A stretch of DNA of 64,000 nucleotides, from assembly GCF_024138165.1 (NCBI RefSeq), contig NZ_CP100004.1, positions 62,001-126,000 on the forward strand. The letters run 5' to 3'. The stretch is from Halorussus vallis. Lineage in GTDB: Archaea; Halobacteriota; Halobacteria; Halobacteriales; Haladaptataceae. Both the position numbers and the translations under genes were made by a program. Below are positions 22,192 through 30,592 of the stretch, piece after piece (the stretch's first letter is position 1; each line of letters opens with the position of its first letter). The notes under the pieces are model-generated. The model searched no databases. It worked only from the letters and a program-made list of their open reading frames with translations, and had not been told where the DNA came from.

Positions 22192-23258
22192 CGGTCCTCC
22201 TGGTAGGCGTCGAGCGCCGACGGGAGCGGCGGCAGTCCTTCGTCGGGTGTGTCACGTCCGGCAAACGCCTCGGGGGACTGGCGTTCCCGCCACGCCTGAA
22301 GCCAGCGTTCACGCTCACCGTCGACGGTCGCGACGAGTTGCTTGTCCGGCCACAGATGAATCGGCACGTCGAGTTCTTCCGCGAGTTCCTGTACCCACTG
22401 GAAGTGCTGGCAGGCGTACTCGACCCACTGCTCGCGACCCCGGAGTCGCGCCAGCGCCGCGCCAAGGTCGTCTTCGCCCGCACTCCAGGCGGCCTCCACG
22501 GTCATATCGAAGTTCGCCCCACGCGGATTGATGGGTTCGTGGAAGACGACCGCCGGGTCGAGCGCGCTGATTCGCACCATCAGCTCACGAAGATCCGCGC
22601 GGTCCATCGTCGGATAGGTCGGACTCATTGAGACGAACACCGGAACGCCCGCGTCCGCGAAGCGTTCGAGACCCCGGAGTCTCGCATCCGGAGAGGGTGC
22701 CCGGCGCTCTACCGCGCCGAGTTCGTTCGCGTCGAGCGAGTTAATCGACGACCCGACGATAACGTGCTCGCCCGCCTCTCGAAACGTATCCAGGTGACGG
22801 ACGGCGTTCAAGGGATTCCGTGTCAGGACTCGCGCGTAGTGGCCATGCTCAGCGAGCGTTTCGACCGCTGCCCGCGTGATGTCGCCCGCTCGCCTATCCA
22901 TGTAGCAATCCGTCGAGAACGACAGTCCAACGATTCCACAGCCGTTCTCGGTCCGCTTCCACGTCCGCTTGCGGTCAAGCAGACCGGGTAGTTCCTCCGG
23001 GATGGTGTCCCGGTAGAGGACGTACTCGCCCCATTCCTGCTGGCTGTCCGCGACGTCGGCGTGCTCGGCCAGCATCTCCCCGCGTGTCCGGATGTTCGGC
23101 GTCGCAGGTACGTAGCAGAACTGGCAGCCGTGCCGACAGCCGGTCGCGACGTTGATAACGTAGTCGCAGAGGTGCTTTTCCGACAGCGCCGATTTGGAGA
23201 GAATCGTCTTCGTCGGGTCCTCGGCAGTCCGAACCTCTACCGATTCGATTCCGTTCAT
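22188..23258 (-). CDS. radical SAM protein, spore-photoproduct-lyase-like
   Basis: A 356-residue protein. CRHGCQFC at residues 41-48 is the CxxxCxxC site for the [4Fe-4S] cluster that cleaves S-adenosylmethionine. GIVGLSFSTDCYM, VLTRNPLNAVRHLDTF and VIVGSSINSLD follow the TIM-barrel pattern of SPL-type and Rv2578c-type radical SAM proteins. It could repair or modify nucleic acid. It sits between an ASCH/PUA-like protein and a small zinc protein in a coupled operon, which supports a nucleic-acid or RNA-modification theme. Confidence 0.82.
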   Translation of the reverse strand: MNGIESVEVRTAEDPTKTILSKSALSEKHLCDYVINVATGCRHGCQFCYVPATPNIRTRGEMLAEHADVADSQQEWGEYVLYRDTIPEELPGLLDRKRTWKRTENGCGIVGLSFSTDCYMDRRAGDITRAAVETLAEHGHYARVLTRNPLNAVRHLDTFREAGEHVIVGSSINSLDANELGAVERRAPSPDARLRGLERFADAGVPVFVSMSPTYPTMDRADLRELMVRISALDPAVVFHEPINPRGANFDMTVEAAWSAGEDDLGAALARLRGREQWVEYACQHFQWVQELAEELDVPIHLWPDKQLVATVDGERERWLQAWRERQSPEAFAGRDTPDEGLPPLPSALDAYQEDR

Positions 23259-24070
23259 ACCCTTAGCACCTCCGGGCGCTTCTCGGTGTCAAGATACGTG
23301 AACCCGCGACTCGGTGCGTCCTTCGGCAGGTCGGCGTCCACGCGCTCTAGTGGCGAGAACCAGATGCGGCCCGATTCAACGTGGTCGATGATACCACCGG
23401 CAACGATTCGGCCGTCGTTCTCGAACCAGATACGCTGGCCGTGCCGTGTCTGCCGGGACGTCCCATTTACTGTCCAATAGCACAGGTGGTCGTCGGGGAC
23501 GTTCTCGGCGAGTTTGTGGTCGATCTGTTCCTCGGTCGCGTGTACGAGTACGTCGCGGTAGTCGTCGGCGCTCATGTGAGTGAATTGGTCGGTGGTGTTC
23601 GGTCCGAGGTCGCGTTGGTCTTCGTCGTCGCCGTGCGTCCCACGGAACCCGAGGTCACGGACCGTATAGCCGTCGTGCCACTCTATCGAACTCTGGCACG
23701 CCGACAGTTCCGGGTAGGTGTTCGTGTTCGCGCGGCCGTTCTCGGCAATTTCGAGGTCTGCGAGTTTCCGCCGATTCTGCGAGTCCATACGGTGCTCGTA
23801 TTCGAGAATCATGTAGGCTTCTGCGAACCACAGGGCCTCGGGCTCCGAGCGCGCGGCCACTCGGTAGTAGTTCGCTTCCGGCCCACACTTCGGCGGTGCT
23901 TGGACGCGAGAGACGAGATACACGTTGAACTCGTCGTCCACGGAGTCATCGGGATGCACGTCCGGGAACGCGAAACACTCCGGACACGTCTCGTGGTCGA
24001 ACAGCCAGTTCTCGCGCGTCTCAAAGGCTTCGCCGCACGTTGAGCAAGTCGTTTCGGTGTAGGTGCTCAC
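23255..24070 (-). CDS. zinc-ribbon protein with ASCH/PUA-like domain
   Basis: A 271-residue protein from GTG 24070 (overlapping the previous stop as GTGA). TCSTCGEAFETRENWLFDHE then CPEC forms a zinc ribbon at residues 9-35. The C-terminal 110 residues, with HLCYWTVNGTSRQTRHGQRI, VAGGIIDHVESGRIWFSPLE and GFTYLD, follow the ASCH/PUA-like beta-barrel pattern. Such domains read RNA or modified bases. Directly followed by the radical SAM gene. Confidence 0.65.
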   Translation of the reverse strand: MSTYTETTCSTCGEAFETRENWLFDHETCPECFAFPDVHPDDSVDDEFNVYLVSRVQAPPKCGPEANYYRVAARSEPEALWFAEAYMILEYEHRMDSQNRRKLADLEIAENGRANTNTYPELSACQSSIEWHDGYTVRDLGFRGTHGDDEDQRDLGPNTTDQFTHMSADDYRDVLVHATEEQIDHKLAENVPDDHLCYWTVNGTSRQTRHGQRIWFENDGRIVAGGIIDHVESGRIWFSPLERVDADLPKDAPSRGFTYLDTEKRPEVLRV

Positions 24071-24477
24071 GCCCAAGTCACCTCCTCGTCGTCTCCGACC
24101 GGTTCGAACTGTTCGAACTCGCTCGACAGACGCACGCTCCCTCGATGGACGTACGGAAGCCAACCCTCTAACCAACACCAGGCGAACGGGCGACCTGCGG
24201 TCGTCCTGTCCCACGCGCCGGTCGGATACCGCGAGACGCCCTCCCACTCGCCGAGGTCCGGGCGGTAGCGAAGCCAGAACTCCGAGTCCGTCGTGCCGTA
24301 GATGTAGAGCGCGACACGGCCCTCGGTCGCTTCAAGACGATTCAGCACGTCCTCGGGCCGGAGGTCGCCCCACTCGGCAACGCCATCTTCGGCGTCGAGC
24401 AGCGGTGTCTCACCCTCGGGGACCGCCCGCGTCGCTTGCAGGAGTTCGCGAGCGGTCGGCGCTCGTTCAGAATCCAC
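24067..24477 (-). CDS. hypothetical protein
   Basis: A 136-residue protein from GTG 24477 (VDSERAPTARELLQATRAVP). The centre EGRVALYIYGTTDSEFWLRY is beta-rich and the C-terminus has FAWCWLEGWLPYVHRG. No family recognised. Overlaps its upstream neighbour by eleven bases and its downstream neighbour by four. Confidence 0.55.
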   Translation of the reverse strand: MDSERAPTARELLQATRAVPEGETPLLDAEDGVAEWGDLRPEDVLNRLEATEGRVALYIYGTTDSEFWLRYRPDLGEWEGVSRYPTGAWDRTTAGRPFAWCWLEGWLPYVHRGSVRLSSEFEQFEPVGDDEEVTWA

Positions 24478-24862
24478 CCTCGAACACCTCCCCGAGTTGG
24501 TCGCGAAGGTCGTCTTGGGCCGCTCGGAATCCCTCTCGCTGCTGTAAGTCGACGTCGTACTCCAAGTCGGCGCGGTCGGACGGCGGCACTTCGTCGACGA
24601 GCGCCTGAACGCCATCCTCGTGCGGGACCGCCGGGTCCGTCACGAACACGACGTGCTCCTCAACGATTCCCTCGGTCCCACAGGAGAGGCACTCGGCGGT
24701 CCACCCGACGCCCGGCGAATCCCACGCTTCGACGAACCGGCAGAGGCCGCCACAGCCCTCGTGAATCTTCGCCCAACCAGCGGCGAACGTCCGCTTGTGC
24801 CCCCACTCGCTGTAGTGCTCGTAGGGGTCCTCGTGGTGGCGGTCGAAGGTGCGCTCGCTCAT
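24467..24862 (-). CDS. hypothetical zinc-binding protein
   Basis: A 131-residue protein. CGGLCRFVEAWDSPGVGW and AECLSCGTEGIVEEH supply four Cys for one zinc. The C-terminal half is an acidic helix (REGFRAAQDDLRDQLGEVFE). Starts two bases after its upstream neighbour. Function unknown. Confidence 0.6.
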   Translation of the reverse strand: MSERTFDRHHEDPYEHYSEWGHKRTFAAGWAKIHEGCGGLCRFVEAWDSPGVGWTAECLSCGTEGIVEEHVVFVTDPAVPHEDGVQALVDEVPPSDRADLEYDVDLQQREGFRAAQDDLRDQLGEVFEGGF

Positions 24863-24864
24863 GG

Positions 24865-25098
24865 CTATTCCAACACCTCCGTCGGCCGCTCGTCAGCGAG
24901 ATAGTCTACGTCAGCGCCACAGTTCGGACAGACTTCGAACCGATTCAAGAGGACGCCAGCGCCTTCCTCGCTGTTCGTGGCTTCAAGTTCGATTTCGAAA
25001 CACCCGTTCGGACACTCCATGACCGCCGTCACATCAACGCGGTCGGTCGCGTGCCAGTGGCCCGTCACAAGTCCCTCCGATAGATTCGCGCCGTACAC
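24865..25098 (-). CDS. small zinc-ribbon protein
   Basis: A 77-residue protein. VMECPNGCFEIELE and FEVCPNCGADVDYL form a zinc ribbon separated by a beta hairpin. It overlaps the acetyltransferase gene by 34 bases. Unknown role. Confidence 0.6.
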   Translation of the reverse strand: MYGANLSEGLVTGHWHATDRVDVTAVMECPNGCFEIELEATNSEEGAGVLLNRFEVCPNCGADVDYLADERPTEVLE

Positions 25099-25664
25099 TC
25101 ACAGATACCAGGACAGTCCGGGCATTGGTCCCGGTCGTTCGTCTCGCCGTAGTAGCCCTCTACCTCTACGACAGGCCGGAATCCATACGCTTCGAACAGT
25201 GCGCTACTGTCGTGGTGGTCGTTGCGTAGCCACGACGTGCCGAACACGCGCTCGACGCCATACTCGGCCAGCCACGCCAGCCGGTTCTTGAACAGACGTG
25301 AGCCGATACCGCGACTCTCGAAGCCCTGCCGGACAATCCCAACGTGCATGATACCCGAATGCCGGTCGAGCAGGTCGTCAACGTACCCGCCATCGTAGTA
25401 CGACTTCCGGACGTACTTGTGGGCGACCGACGCACACAGGCCGACGCCGACGATCTGCTCGCCGGTCGTCGCCACAACCCCATACACGTGCTCCGAATCG
25501 TCGTCAACCGCGCGTTTGACCCACGCGTCCGGTTCGCCGGGAACCGGTGGGTTGCCACCCCACCGACTCACCCACAGACGTTCAGCTTCGAGCACGTCGT
25601 CGGCTTGTATCTCGCGGAGATAGACGGCCGTTGGCGCAAGCCCCGGCATGGTGCCGGTGGTCAT
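25065..25664 (-). CDS. GNAT-family acetyltransferase
   Basis: A 199-residue protein. QGFESRGIGSRLFKNRLAWL near residue 113 is the acetyl-CoA pyrophosphate-binding motif A (Q/RxxGxG/A), preceded by the beta strand GIMHVGIVR and followed by VERVFGTSWLRN. The C-terminus adds a short Cys cluster (CPDCPGICEC). GNAT enzymes on phages acetylate proteins, tRNA or antibiotics; the substrate cannot be told from sequence. Confidence 0.85.
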   Translation of the reverse strand: MTTGTMPGLAPTAVYLREIQADDVLEAERLWVSRWGGNPPVPGEPDAWVKRAVDDDSEHVYGVVATTGEQIVGVGLCASVAHKYVRKSYYDGGYVDDLLDRHSGIMHVGIVRQGFESRGIGSRLFKNRLAWLAEYGVERVFGTSWLRNDHHDSSALFEAYGFRPVVEVEGYYGETNDRDQCPDCPGICECTARIYRRDL

Positions 25665-26278
25665 TCAAGTAGCTCCGTCTCGGCACTCACGACCCGCTTG
25701 AACGCGGTCGTGTCACCGCCGTTGTCCGGGTGGTTCTCTTTCTTCAACTCCCGCGCGGCCGCCTTGATGACGCCCTCTGGCGCTTCCGGCGCGACCCCGA
25801 GAACCTCGTGCGGTTCCTTCTCGTCGGCCGGTGGTCGAGCGACCACCATTCCGCGGTCGTCGTCTCCCGGCGGGAGTCGAGCGTTTGCGAACTCACTTTC
25901 TCCGGTCGCCACCGGCCGGTTCTCCATCTTCCGTTTCTCACGGATGTAGAGGTAGAGCGTCCGAATGTTGTCGCGGAGACCCGAGTAGCGGTCGCACGCC
26001 ACCGCGTACTGTTCGCCGTCCATCCGCCAGCGAGCCACCGCTCCGGGGTCGTCCGGCGAAGCGTCCGCGTAGGGATAGCGCGGGTTCTCTTTCTGGTGTT
26101 CCGCACCCGTCGAGAGTCGCCAATCATCCACTCCGACGCGTTCGAACTCGTCGGCGAGGTCGTCGATGGACTGCCGAAGTGACTTCTTGAAGCGGTTGTT
26201 TCGCGTTTGTTCCGCCGCAGGGGTTCGGTCGAATCCGGTCGGCCAGTCTATTCTACTTTCCTGTTTAGTTTGTTGCAT
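25661..26278 (-). CDS. J-domain protein
   Basis: A 205-residue protein. The C-terminal 55 residues (EPHEVLGVAPEAPEGVIKAA, RELKKENHPDNGGDTTAFKR) are a DnaJ domain with an intact HPD motif (near residue 184), which stimulates Hsp70 ATPase. The first 150 residues are unique and probably hold the client or nucleic-acid binding part. J-domain proteins of this kind occur on viruses and plasmids and may recruit host DnaK. ATG 26278 starts MQQTKQESR. Confidence 0.82.
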   Translation of the reverse strand: MQQTKQESRIDWPTGFDRTPAAEQTRNNRFKKSLRQSIDDLADEFERVGVDDWRLSTGAEHQKENPRYPYADASPDDPGAVARWRMDGEQYAVACDRYSGLRDNIRTLYLYIREKRKMENRPVATGESEFANARLPPGDDDRGMVVARPPADEKEPHEVLGVAPEAPEGVIKAAARELKKENHPDNGGDTTAFKRVVSAETELLE

Positions 26279-26279
26279 A

Positions 26280-26765
26280 TCAAGTATCCTCCTCGCCCTC
26301 GCTAACTTCGGTCGAATCACCCTCGTACGCCCAGATGTACGTCTTGACGCGGCCGCTGGCGTCCATCTCATTCGCTATTTCGGCCGCTATCGAGTCGAAC
26401 AGCAAGGCGTCGCCCCAGTTATCGCTCCGAGAGTCGAGTAGCTGGCCGTCGATACGCACCGTCTTCAGTCGCGCCGACTCCTCGCCGTCGTCGTACTGGA
26501 ACGTGAACAGCCACTCGCGGCCGGACTCGTCGGTCGCCTGAACCTGGACGCTCACGTGCGCAGTCCACATCCGGTTCGCCTTGCTCGCTGTAATCTCGAA
26601 GTCGCCCGCGGGCGAGACGAGACGCGACCCACACGCCGGGCACTCCCCAGGGTGCGGTCCTGCTCCGAGGTAGTCGTACTCGTGGCCGCACGCGAAGCAC
26701 GCGAGCGCCGGAGCTAGCGCTCCGGCCGTCCGGAGCGTCCGGAAGTACGCACGGTTAAACTGCAT
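26280..26765 (-). CDS. zinc-ribbon protein
   Basis: A 161-residue protein from ATG 26765 (MQFNRAYFRTLRTAGALAPA). CFACGHEYDYLG and CPACGSRLVSPAG form a C-terminal-type zinc ribbon at residues 22-50; the rest is a beta-rich domain (WLFTFQYDDGEESARLKTVR). Overlaps the gene before it by eleven bases. Function unknown. Confidence 0.6.
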   Translation of the reverse strand: MQFNRAYFRTLRTAGALAPALACFACGHEYDYLGAGPHPGECPACGSRLVSPAGDFEITASKANRMWTAHVSVQVQATDESGREWLFTFQYDDGEESARLKTVRIDGQLLDSRSDNWGDALLFDSIAAEIANEMDASGRVKTYIWAYEGDSTEVSEGEEDT

Positions 26766-26937
26766 ACTTCGTCGACACCTCCCGGTCGCCCTCGGCGGTC
26801 GCCTCTTCGCCGTCCCTGCCGAGTTTGTCCGCAACAGCTTGGCAGTCCGGACAGACGAGCGACCGGTCTTCGTCGCCGAGGTCACGGTGCTCTCCGTCCC
26901 GCTGGTTCGTCCGCCCGCGGCAGATTCCGCACTGCAT
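26755..26937 (-). CDS. 60-residue zinc-ribbon protein
   Basis: MQCGICRGRTNQRDGEHRDL, then SLVCPDCQAVADKLG. Two CxxC pairs form a complete ribbon. The start codon overlaps the stop of the 176-residue gene. One of many very small zinc proteins on this element. Confidence 0.6.
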   Translation of the reverse strand: MQCGICRGRTNQRDGEHRDLGDEDRSLVCPDCQAVADKLGRDGEEATAEGDREVSTKYAV

Positions 26938-27467
26938 CACTGGGCCTCCAGCGTTGCCTGCTGGAATCCTACCGCGGGCGTCGACGGCTCCCGGTGGAGG
27001 TACGCCGCCTCGATTTGGCTCTCGCCAACCCACTTCCCCGCGAACGACGACTCTAAATCGTTGCGGGTGTTCGCTCGGGTTTGCAGGCGCTCGATGGCCG
27101 TTTCGATAGCGGCCGCGTCTTCGTCGATGTCGCCCGCCCGGACCCTCGCGAGTTTGTTCTGCATCCGGTCGCGGGCGACGAGTAGCTGATGGACTTCGAG
27201 CACGCCAGCACCGCGGAGTTCGTACGCGTGCGTCGTCTGTTCGTTCTCGCGCGTCACCCGGGCGAGCACGCCACCGGTCCCGGTCGCGGTCGCGCCGCAG
27301 AGGTCGCGCTCGACCTCCGGACTGACGACGAGCAGAACGGCGTTCGTCCCGTCGAGCAGTTCCCAAAGCCGGTGGCAGAAGTCCGGGTTTCGGCCGTAGG
27401 TGTTCGCGAACGCTTTGGCTGACTCACAGCCGGTCGTCACGCCGCTGTCGCGGAGCGACCGATGCAT
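26937..27467 (-). CDS. hypothetical protein
   Basis: A 176-residue protein. FCHRLWELLDGTNAVLLVVS and LEVHQLLVARDRMQNKLARV, with DAAAIETAIERLQTRANTRN, are helical, possibly coiled coil. No family recognised. Coupled on both sides by one-base overlaps. Confidence 0.55.
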   Translation of the reverse strand: MHRSLRDSGVTTGCESAKAFANTYGRNPDFCHRLWELLDGTNAVLLVVSPEVERDLCGATATGTGGVLARVTRENEQTTHAYELRGAGVLEVHQLLVARDRMQNKLARVRAGDIDEDAAAIETAIERLQTRANTRNDLESSFAGKWVGESQIEAAYLHREPSTPAVGFQQATLEAQ

Positions 27468-27646
27468 CAGTCGCCACCTCGCGGCGTTCGGCGGGTGCGT
27501 TCGGCAACGAACGCGGTGTCCGTGGTTTCAAAATCGTATTCGGTGTGCTCGTAGACGACCTCGTAGTCGCGTTCGGGGTCAATACGAGCCGTCCACTGGT
27601 CTGGTTGTGCCGCTCCCGCAGGAGCGGTCTGGTCTGACATTGACAT
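27467..27646 (-). CDS. 59-residue protein, first gene of the leftward operon
   Basis: MSMSDQTAPAGAAQPDQWTA, then EVVYEHTEYDFETTDTAF and a basic tail. Its stop overlaps the next ATG (TGATG). Stem-loop e lies about 70 bases upstream, between it and the probable promoter. Function unknown. Confidence 0.55.
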   Translation of the reverse strand: MSMSDQTAPAGAAQPDQWTARIDPERDYEVVYEHTEYDFETTDTAFVAERTRRTPRGGD

Positions 27647-27716
27647 TGTGCATCCGTCCGGGAAGCCGACAGGATTTGTTCGGGTATGCGTGCAAGCACG
27701 TAGGCCGGGAGTTCCC

Positions 27717-27749
27717 GCGACGTAGGCGTGGGCTTCTGTTTTTCGTCGC
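27717..27749 (-). ncRNA. CCCACGCCTA stem-loop e in operon leader
   Basis: Minus strand: GCGACG (27749-27744) pairs with CGTCGC (27722-27717), and the 21-nt loop holds AGCCCACGCCTA (11 of the 12 core bases). It is followed by the small hairpins CGGG-AACT-CCCG and CGTGC-TT-GCACG. It lies in the leader of the 27.6 to 21.6 kb operon. No tRNA-like minihelix is visible here. Confidence 0.55.
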
Positions 27750-27862
27750 AGGGTCCGACCGTCGGTCTTCCCTTATCACCCTCATTTCAGGCAGGTGTAA
27801 TAATACTTTCCCTCCGTCAGTCGATGAAGGGTTTATATGCGACGCATGAGAAGACAGGGGTA

Positions 27863-28138
27863 ATGGACGACCGGGACGGCACCGCCGACGAGAACACACA
27901 CTCAGGCTACTACGAGACAGACCCCGACAACGGCCGCATCACTACAAAGTACCCCGACGAAGCCTTCATCCAGGCCGTCGAAGCCCTCGAATTCGCCTCG
28001 ACCGGCGACGTCGCTCGCGAAGTCGGTTGCGACCGAACCACTGCCCTCCCGCGACTCGAAGCTCTCGCAGACCACGGGAAACTCCAAAAACTCGAATCCG
28101 GCTCCGGATTTCACTGGAAATCGGGTGTGGACGAGTAG
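27863..28138 (+). CDS. winged-helix transcription regulator
   Basis: A 91-residue protein. FIQAVEALEFASTGDVAREV, GCDRTTALPRLEALADHGKL and QKLESGSGFHWK form a standard wHTH. The TATA box TTTATATGC ends about 25 bases before the ATG, so the mRNA is probably leaderless. It is divergent from the leftward operon of 27.6 kb and may control it. Confidence 0.78.
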   Translation: MDDRDGTADENTHSGYYETDPDNGRITTKYPDEAFIQAVEALEFASTGDVAREVGCDRTTALPRLEALADHGKLQKLESGSGFHWKSGVDE

Positions 28139-28304
28139 TCCATCAGTAGTAGGTAGTGCGGTTTCTTACATCAGAATCGTTTGCGGAGACATTGCTCAAT
28201 GCAGAGCGTAAGTCTATCGTTGGGGAGAATGACGAATACGGGGGTATTCAGCCATAATTGTTTTACTTCTCTTTCACGGAGCGTGGTAGTGAGAATGTGA
28301 TAAG

Positions 28305-28550
28305 ATGGGGGACATTTCTCTGGCGTGGACCTTATCTATAAAATGGCCCCGTGTATACTTAGCGGTCACTTTGATTGATATCGGGTTGCTCATTGTACTA
28401 TGGTCCCTAAGGTCACACCTGTCGGAATCGTTCAAACTATCCATAGTCGGGTTTATGGTAGTCTGTTATCTTCTACTAACCATACTCTACTATTGGCAGG
28501 TCTTTGTGCGCAGACGGACAGAAGAGGTCTTAGTCGTAGATAAGCGGTAA
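28305..28550 (+). CDS. small two-helix membrane protein
   Basis: An 81-residue protein with hydrophobic segments VYLAVTLIDIGLLIVLWSL and LSIVGFMVVCYLLLTILYYW and a charged tail (VRRRTEEVLVVDKR). Base composition is clearly lower in GC than its neighbours, suggesting recent acquisition. Function unknown. Confidence 0.6.
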   Translation: MGDISLAWTLSIKWPRVYLAVTLIDIGLLIVLWSLRSHLSESFKLSIVGFMVVCYLLLTILYYWQVFVRRRTEEVLVVDKR

Positions 28551-28631
28551 ATTTGCACCACGAATTGAGCAATACAGCTGAATCAGTTACGTGCTACAGG
28601 CTGAACAAAGAAACCGGTCTACTAACTACTG

Positions 28632-29900
28632 CTATTCTGCAACCACGTTCTCTAAGTTCGCGATACTCTCGTGCGCGCCGTAGAACTCAACCTGTTGACT
28701 GAGCGCGCCGAGCACCGTCTCGACCTCGTACCCGCTCAGCGGATGGACCTTCGGACTCCCCTGGCCGTCTTCCGTGTGCGCGTCGGTCAGCCCGAGTTTG
28801 TCGAGTCGGTTCAGGTGGTTACGCGCCCACCGCTTCGAGACGGCGTCCTTCCCGCCGTGGTTGACGATCCGCTTGTACCGCTTGTAGACCCGTGCCGTCG
28901 ACGGCGCTTCCATCCCGTCCGCGATGAGCGTCACGAGTGCGTACGCAATCGCTTGCCCGTTGTCGTCGAGCTTCCGGAGCAACCGCAACACCTGTTCTTC
29001 GCTGTAACGTTCCTCGGCCTCTCGCACGTGCTCGGCAGTGACTTGCTCGGCCTGCTCGCGGTACGCGAGCTTCCCGGCCTTGCTCAGTACGTCGAGGGCT
29101 TTCCGAGCGTCGCCAGCGCCGTCCGCCGTCGAGACCGCCGCGGCGAGCGGAATCACATCGTCGGCCAGCACCTCGCTATCCAGAACGAGGCCCTGGCCCG
29201 TCTCGACGAGTTCCGTGTCCCGGAACGCCACGTCCGCACGGTGTTTGAGAATCTGGCGGAGCTGGTTCGCGTCGTAGGGGTCGAACTGAATCTCGGTCGG
29301 ATTGAACGACGACTCCGAGTCCGAATCAAGGTCCTCCATTATCGAGGCGTCGGAACTCACCGCGACGAGACACGGCCGCACGGTATCGAGGAACTCGTCG
29401 GTTGACCGCGAGAACTGGTAGACGAACTCGTCTATCGAGTTCGACCGCGCTATCTCGTCGAGCACGAGCAGCAGAATCGTCTCCTCGTCTTCAGTGCCGA
29501 GGCTGTCGAGTTCCTCCCAAAGCGTCTCGTACACGTCGTGTGAACCGCGTTTCACCTTCTCGTGCTTAAAGCGGAACTCGTTGATGACGAGACGGGCGAG
29601 ATCCGTGTCGTTCTTCGCGTTCGTGCAATTGACGCGTGCAGTAACGAGGTCTGTTTGGACACCCTCGGCAGTCTCGAATCCGTCGAGTGCTTTCCGGATG
29701 GTTTCGGTTTTCCCCGACCCGTTCGGCCCGTAGATAACGATGTCGTCGGGGAGGTCGCCCCAGTAGATGTCCATCAATTCGTCGGTGAGTCGGTCCCATT
29801 CGTCGTCGCGGCCGACGAGTGAGTCCGGCGAATACTGCTCTCTGAGCGCGTCTCGGTCCCGGAAGACCGAGCTACGCGCCTTTTTGTCTATGGCGTTCAT
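28632..29900 (-). CDS. orc1: Orc1/Cdc6 replication initiator
   Basis: A 422-residue AAA+ protein. YGPNGSGKTETIRKAL near residue 57 is Walker A; TILLLVLDEIARSN near 145 is Walker B. The C-terminal 110 residues, with LVTLIADGMEAPSTARVYKR and NHLNRLDKLGLTD, form the winged helix that binds origin repeats. The adjacent region 29960-30410 holds nested inverted repeats typical of its origin. A TATA box (GGTATAAATAA, minus strand) gives a leader of about 25-30 nt, ending GGGCTAACAAGCAG before the ATG. Confidence 0.93.
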   Translation of the reverse strand: MNAIDKKARSSVFRDRDALREQYSPDSLVGRDDEWDRLTDELMDIYWGDLPDDIVIYGPNGSGKTETIRKALDGFETAEGVQTDLVTARVNCTNAKNDTDLARLVINEFRFKHEKVKRGSHDVYETLWEELDSLGTEDEETILLLVLDEIARSNSIDEFVYQFSRSTDEFLDTVRPCLVAVSSDASIMEDLDSDSESSFNPTEIQFDPYDANQLRQILKHRADVAFRDTELVETGQGLVLDSEVLADDVIPLAAAVSTADGAGDARKALDVLSKAGKLAYREQAEQVTAEHVREAEERYSEEQVLRLLRKLDDNGQAIAYALVTLIADGMEAPSTARVYKRYKRIVNHGGKDAVSKRWARNHLNRLDKLGLTDAHTEDGQGSPKVHPLSGYEVETVLGALSQQVEFYGAHESIANLENVVAE

Positions 29901-29901
29901 C

Positions 29902-29914
29902 TGCTTGTTAGCCC
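29902..29914 (-). promoter_or_regulatory. orc1 start-region 13-mer shared with origin hairpins
   Basis: The last bases before the orc1 ATG read GGGCTAACAAGCAG on the minus strand. The 13-mer GGGCTAACAAGCA is identical to the loops of the two hairpins at 30536 and 30593 on the plus strand. It is probably a translation or transcript control site. Confidence 0.6.
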
Positions 29915-29959
29915 TTCGTCTTTCCTTTCAGAAGCAATGTTATTTATACCTTTGGAGAA

Positions 29960-30410
29960 ATTAGTTCCGCCAATTCCACGACCCCCTTTTCGGTTCCGCG
30001 GGTTCCGGTTGTTCCGAAACGGCGTTCTCGGTTCCGGAAGAACACGGGAAACGGCGGGAAATTGACTGCCGTCCCGCGGTTTCACGGTGAACGAACCCCC
30101 CTCCCCCTACCCGTTCCGAAAGATTGGCGCGGCCGAACGGGTGGTCGAAGACCACCCATTACATCCAGCTACAGCACAGCAAAACCAAGCCTGGTTTGTT
30201 GGTTTACGGTTATCGTTTCAACTCTAACCTCATAAAGGTTTCCCCGCCAATAGTTCGTCTCGCAGACCCCGACCCTCTCCCGGACGAATGTTTCGGAACG
30301 GGTGGGGGGAAGGGGGTCTGTCACGTCCCAAACCGCCAGACGGTGGCCGATTTCAGCCGAAAACCCCGGTTCTTTCAGAACTGAGAACGGGGTTTCGGAA
30401 CTCGCGGAAG
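29960..30410. other. replication origin with nested inverted repeats
   Basis: The inner pair is TTTCGGAACGGGTGGGGGG at 30291-30309 and its near copy reading left at 30101-30121, each extended by a G-run and GTCAC/GTTCAC. The outer pair has GAGAACGGGGTTTCGGAAC at 30383-30401 and its inverted copy at 30011-30029. Between the inner pair lies an AT-rich stretch (about 30145-30250) suited to unwinding. Oppositely oriented G-run origin recognition boxes flanking an AT-rich element beside orc1 is the standard haloarchaeal origin plan. Confidence 0.8.
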
Positions 30411-30535
30411 TGGTTTCACGTCACTCCCCACGACACCGCGGCTCTCGTGGTCCTGCTGCTCGACGATCTCCCGACTGTACCGACTCGACGATTCGCGGAG
30501 AACCAGCTACCGCTCAGGTTCGGAACGGATGCACC

Positions 30536-30569
30536 CGAGGTCAGTTTTGGGCTAACAAGCATGACCTCG
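30536..30569. ncRNA. origin hairpin 1 with GGGCTAACAAGCA loop
   Basis: CGAGGTCA 30536-30543 pairs with TGACCTCG 30562-30569; the 18-base loop is GTTTTGGGCTAACAAGCA. GAACC follows. The second hairpin downstream has the same loop end but a different, still perfect, stem. If transcribed leftward, the loop is antisense to the orc1 start region. Confidence 0.65.
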
Positions 30570-30592
30570 GAACCCGGTTGGACGGAGAGTCC

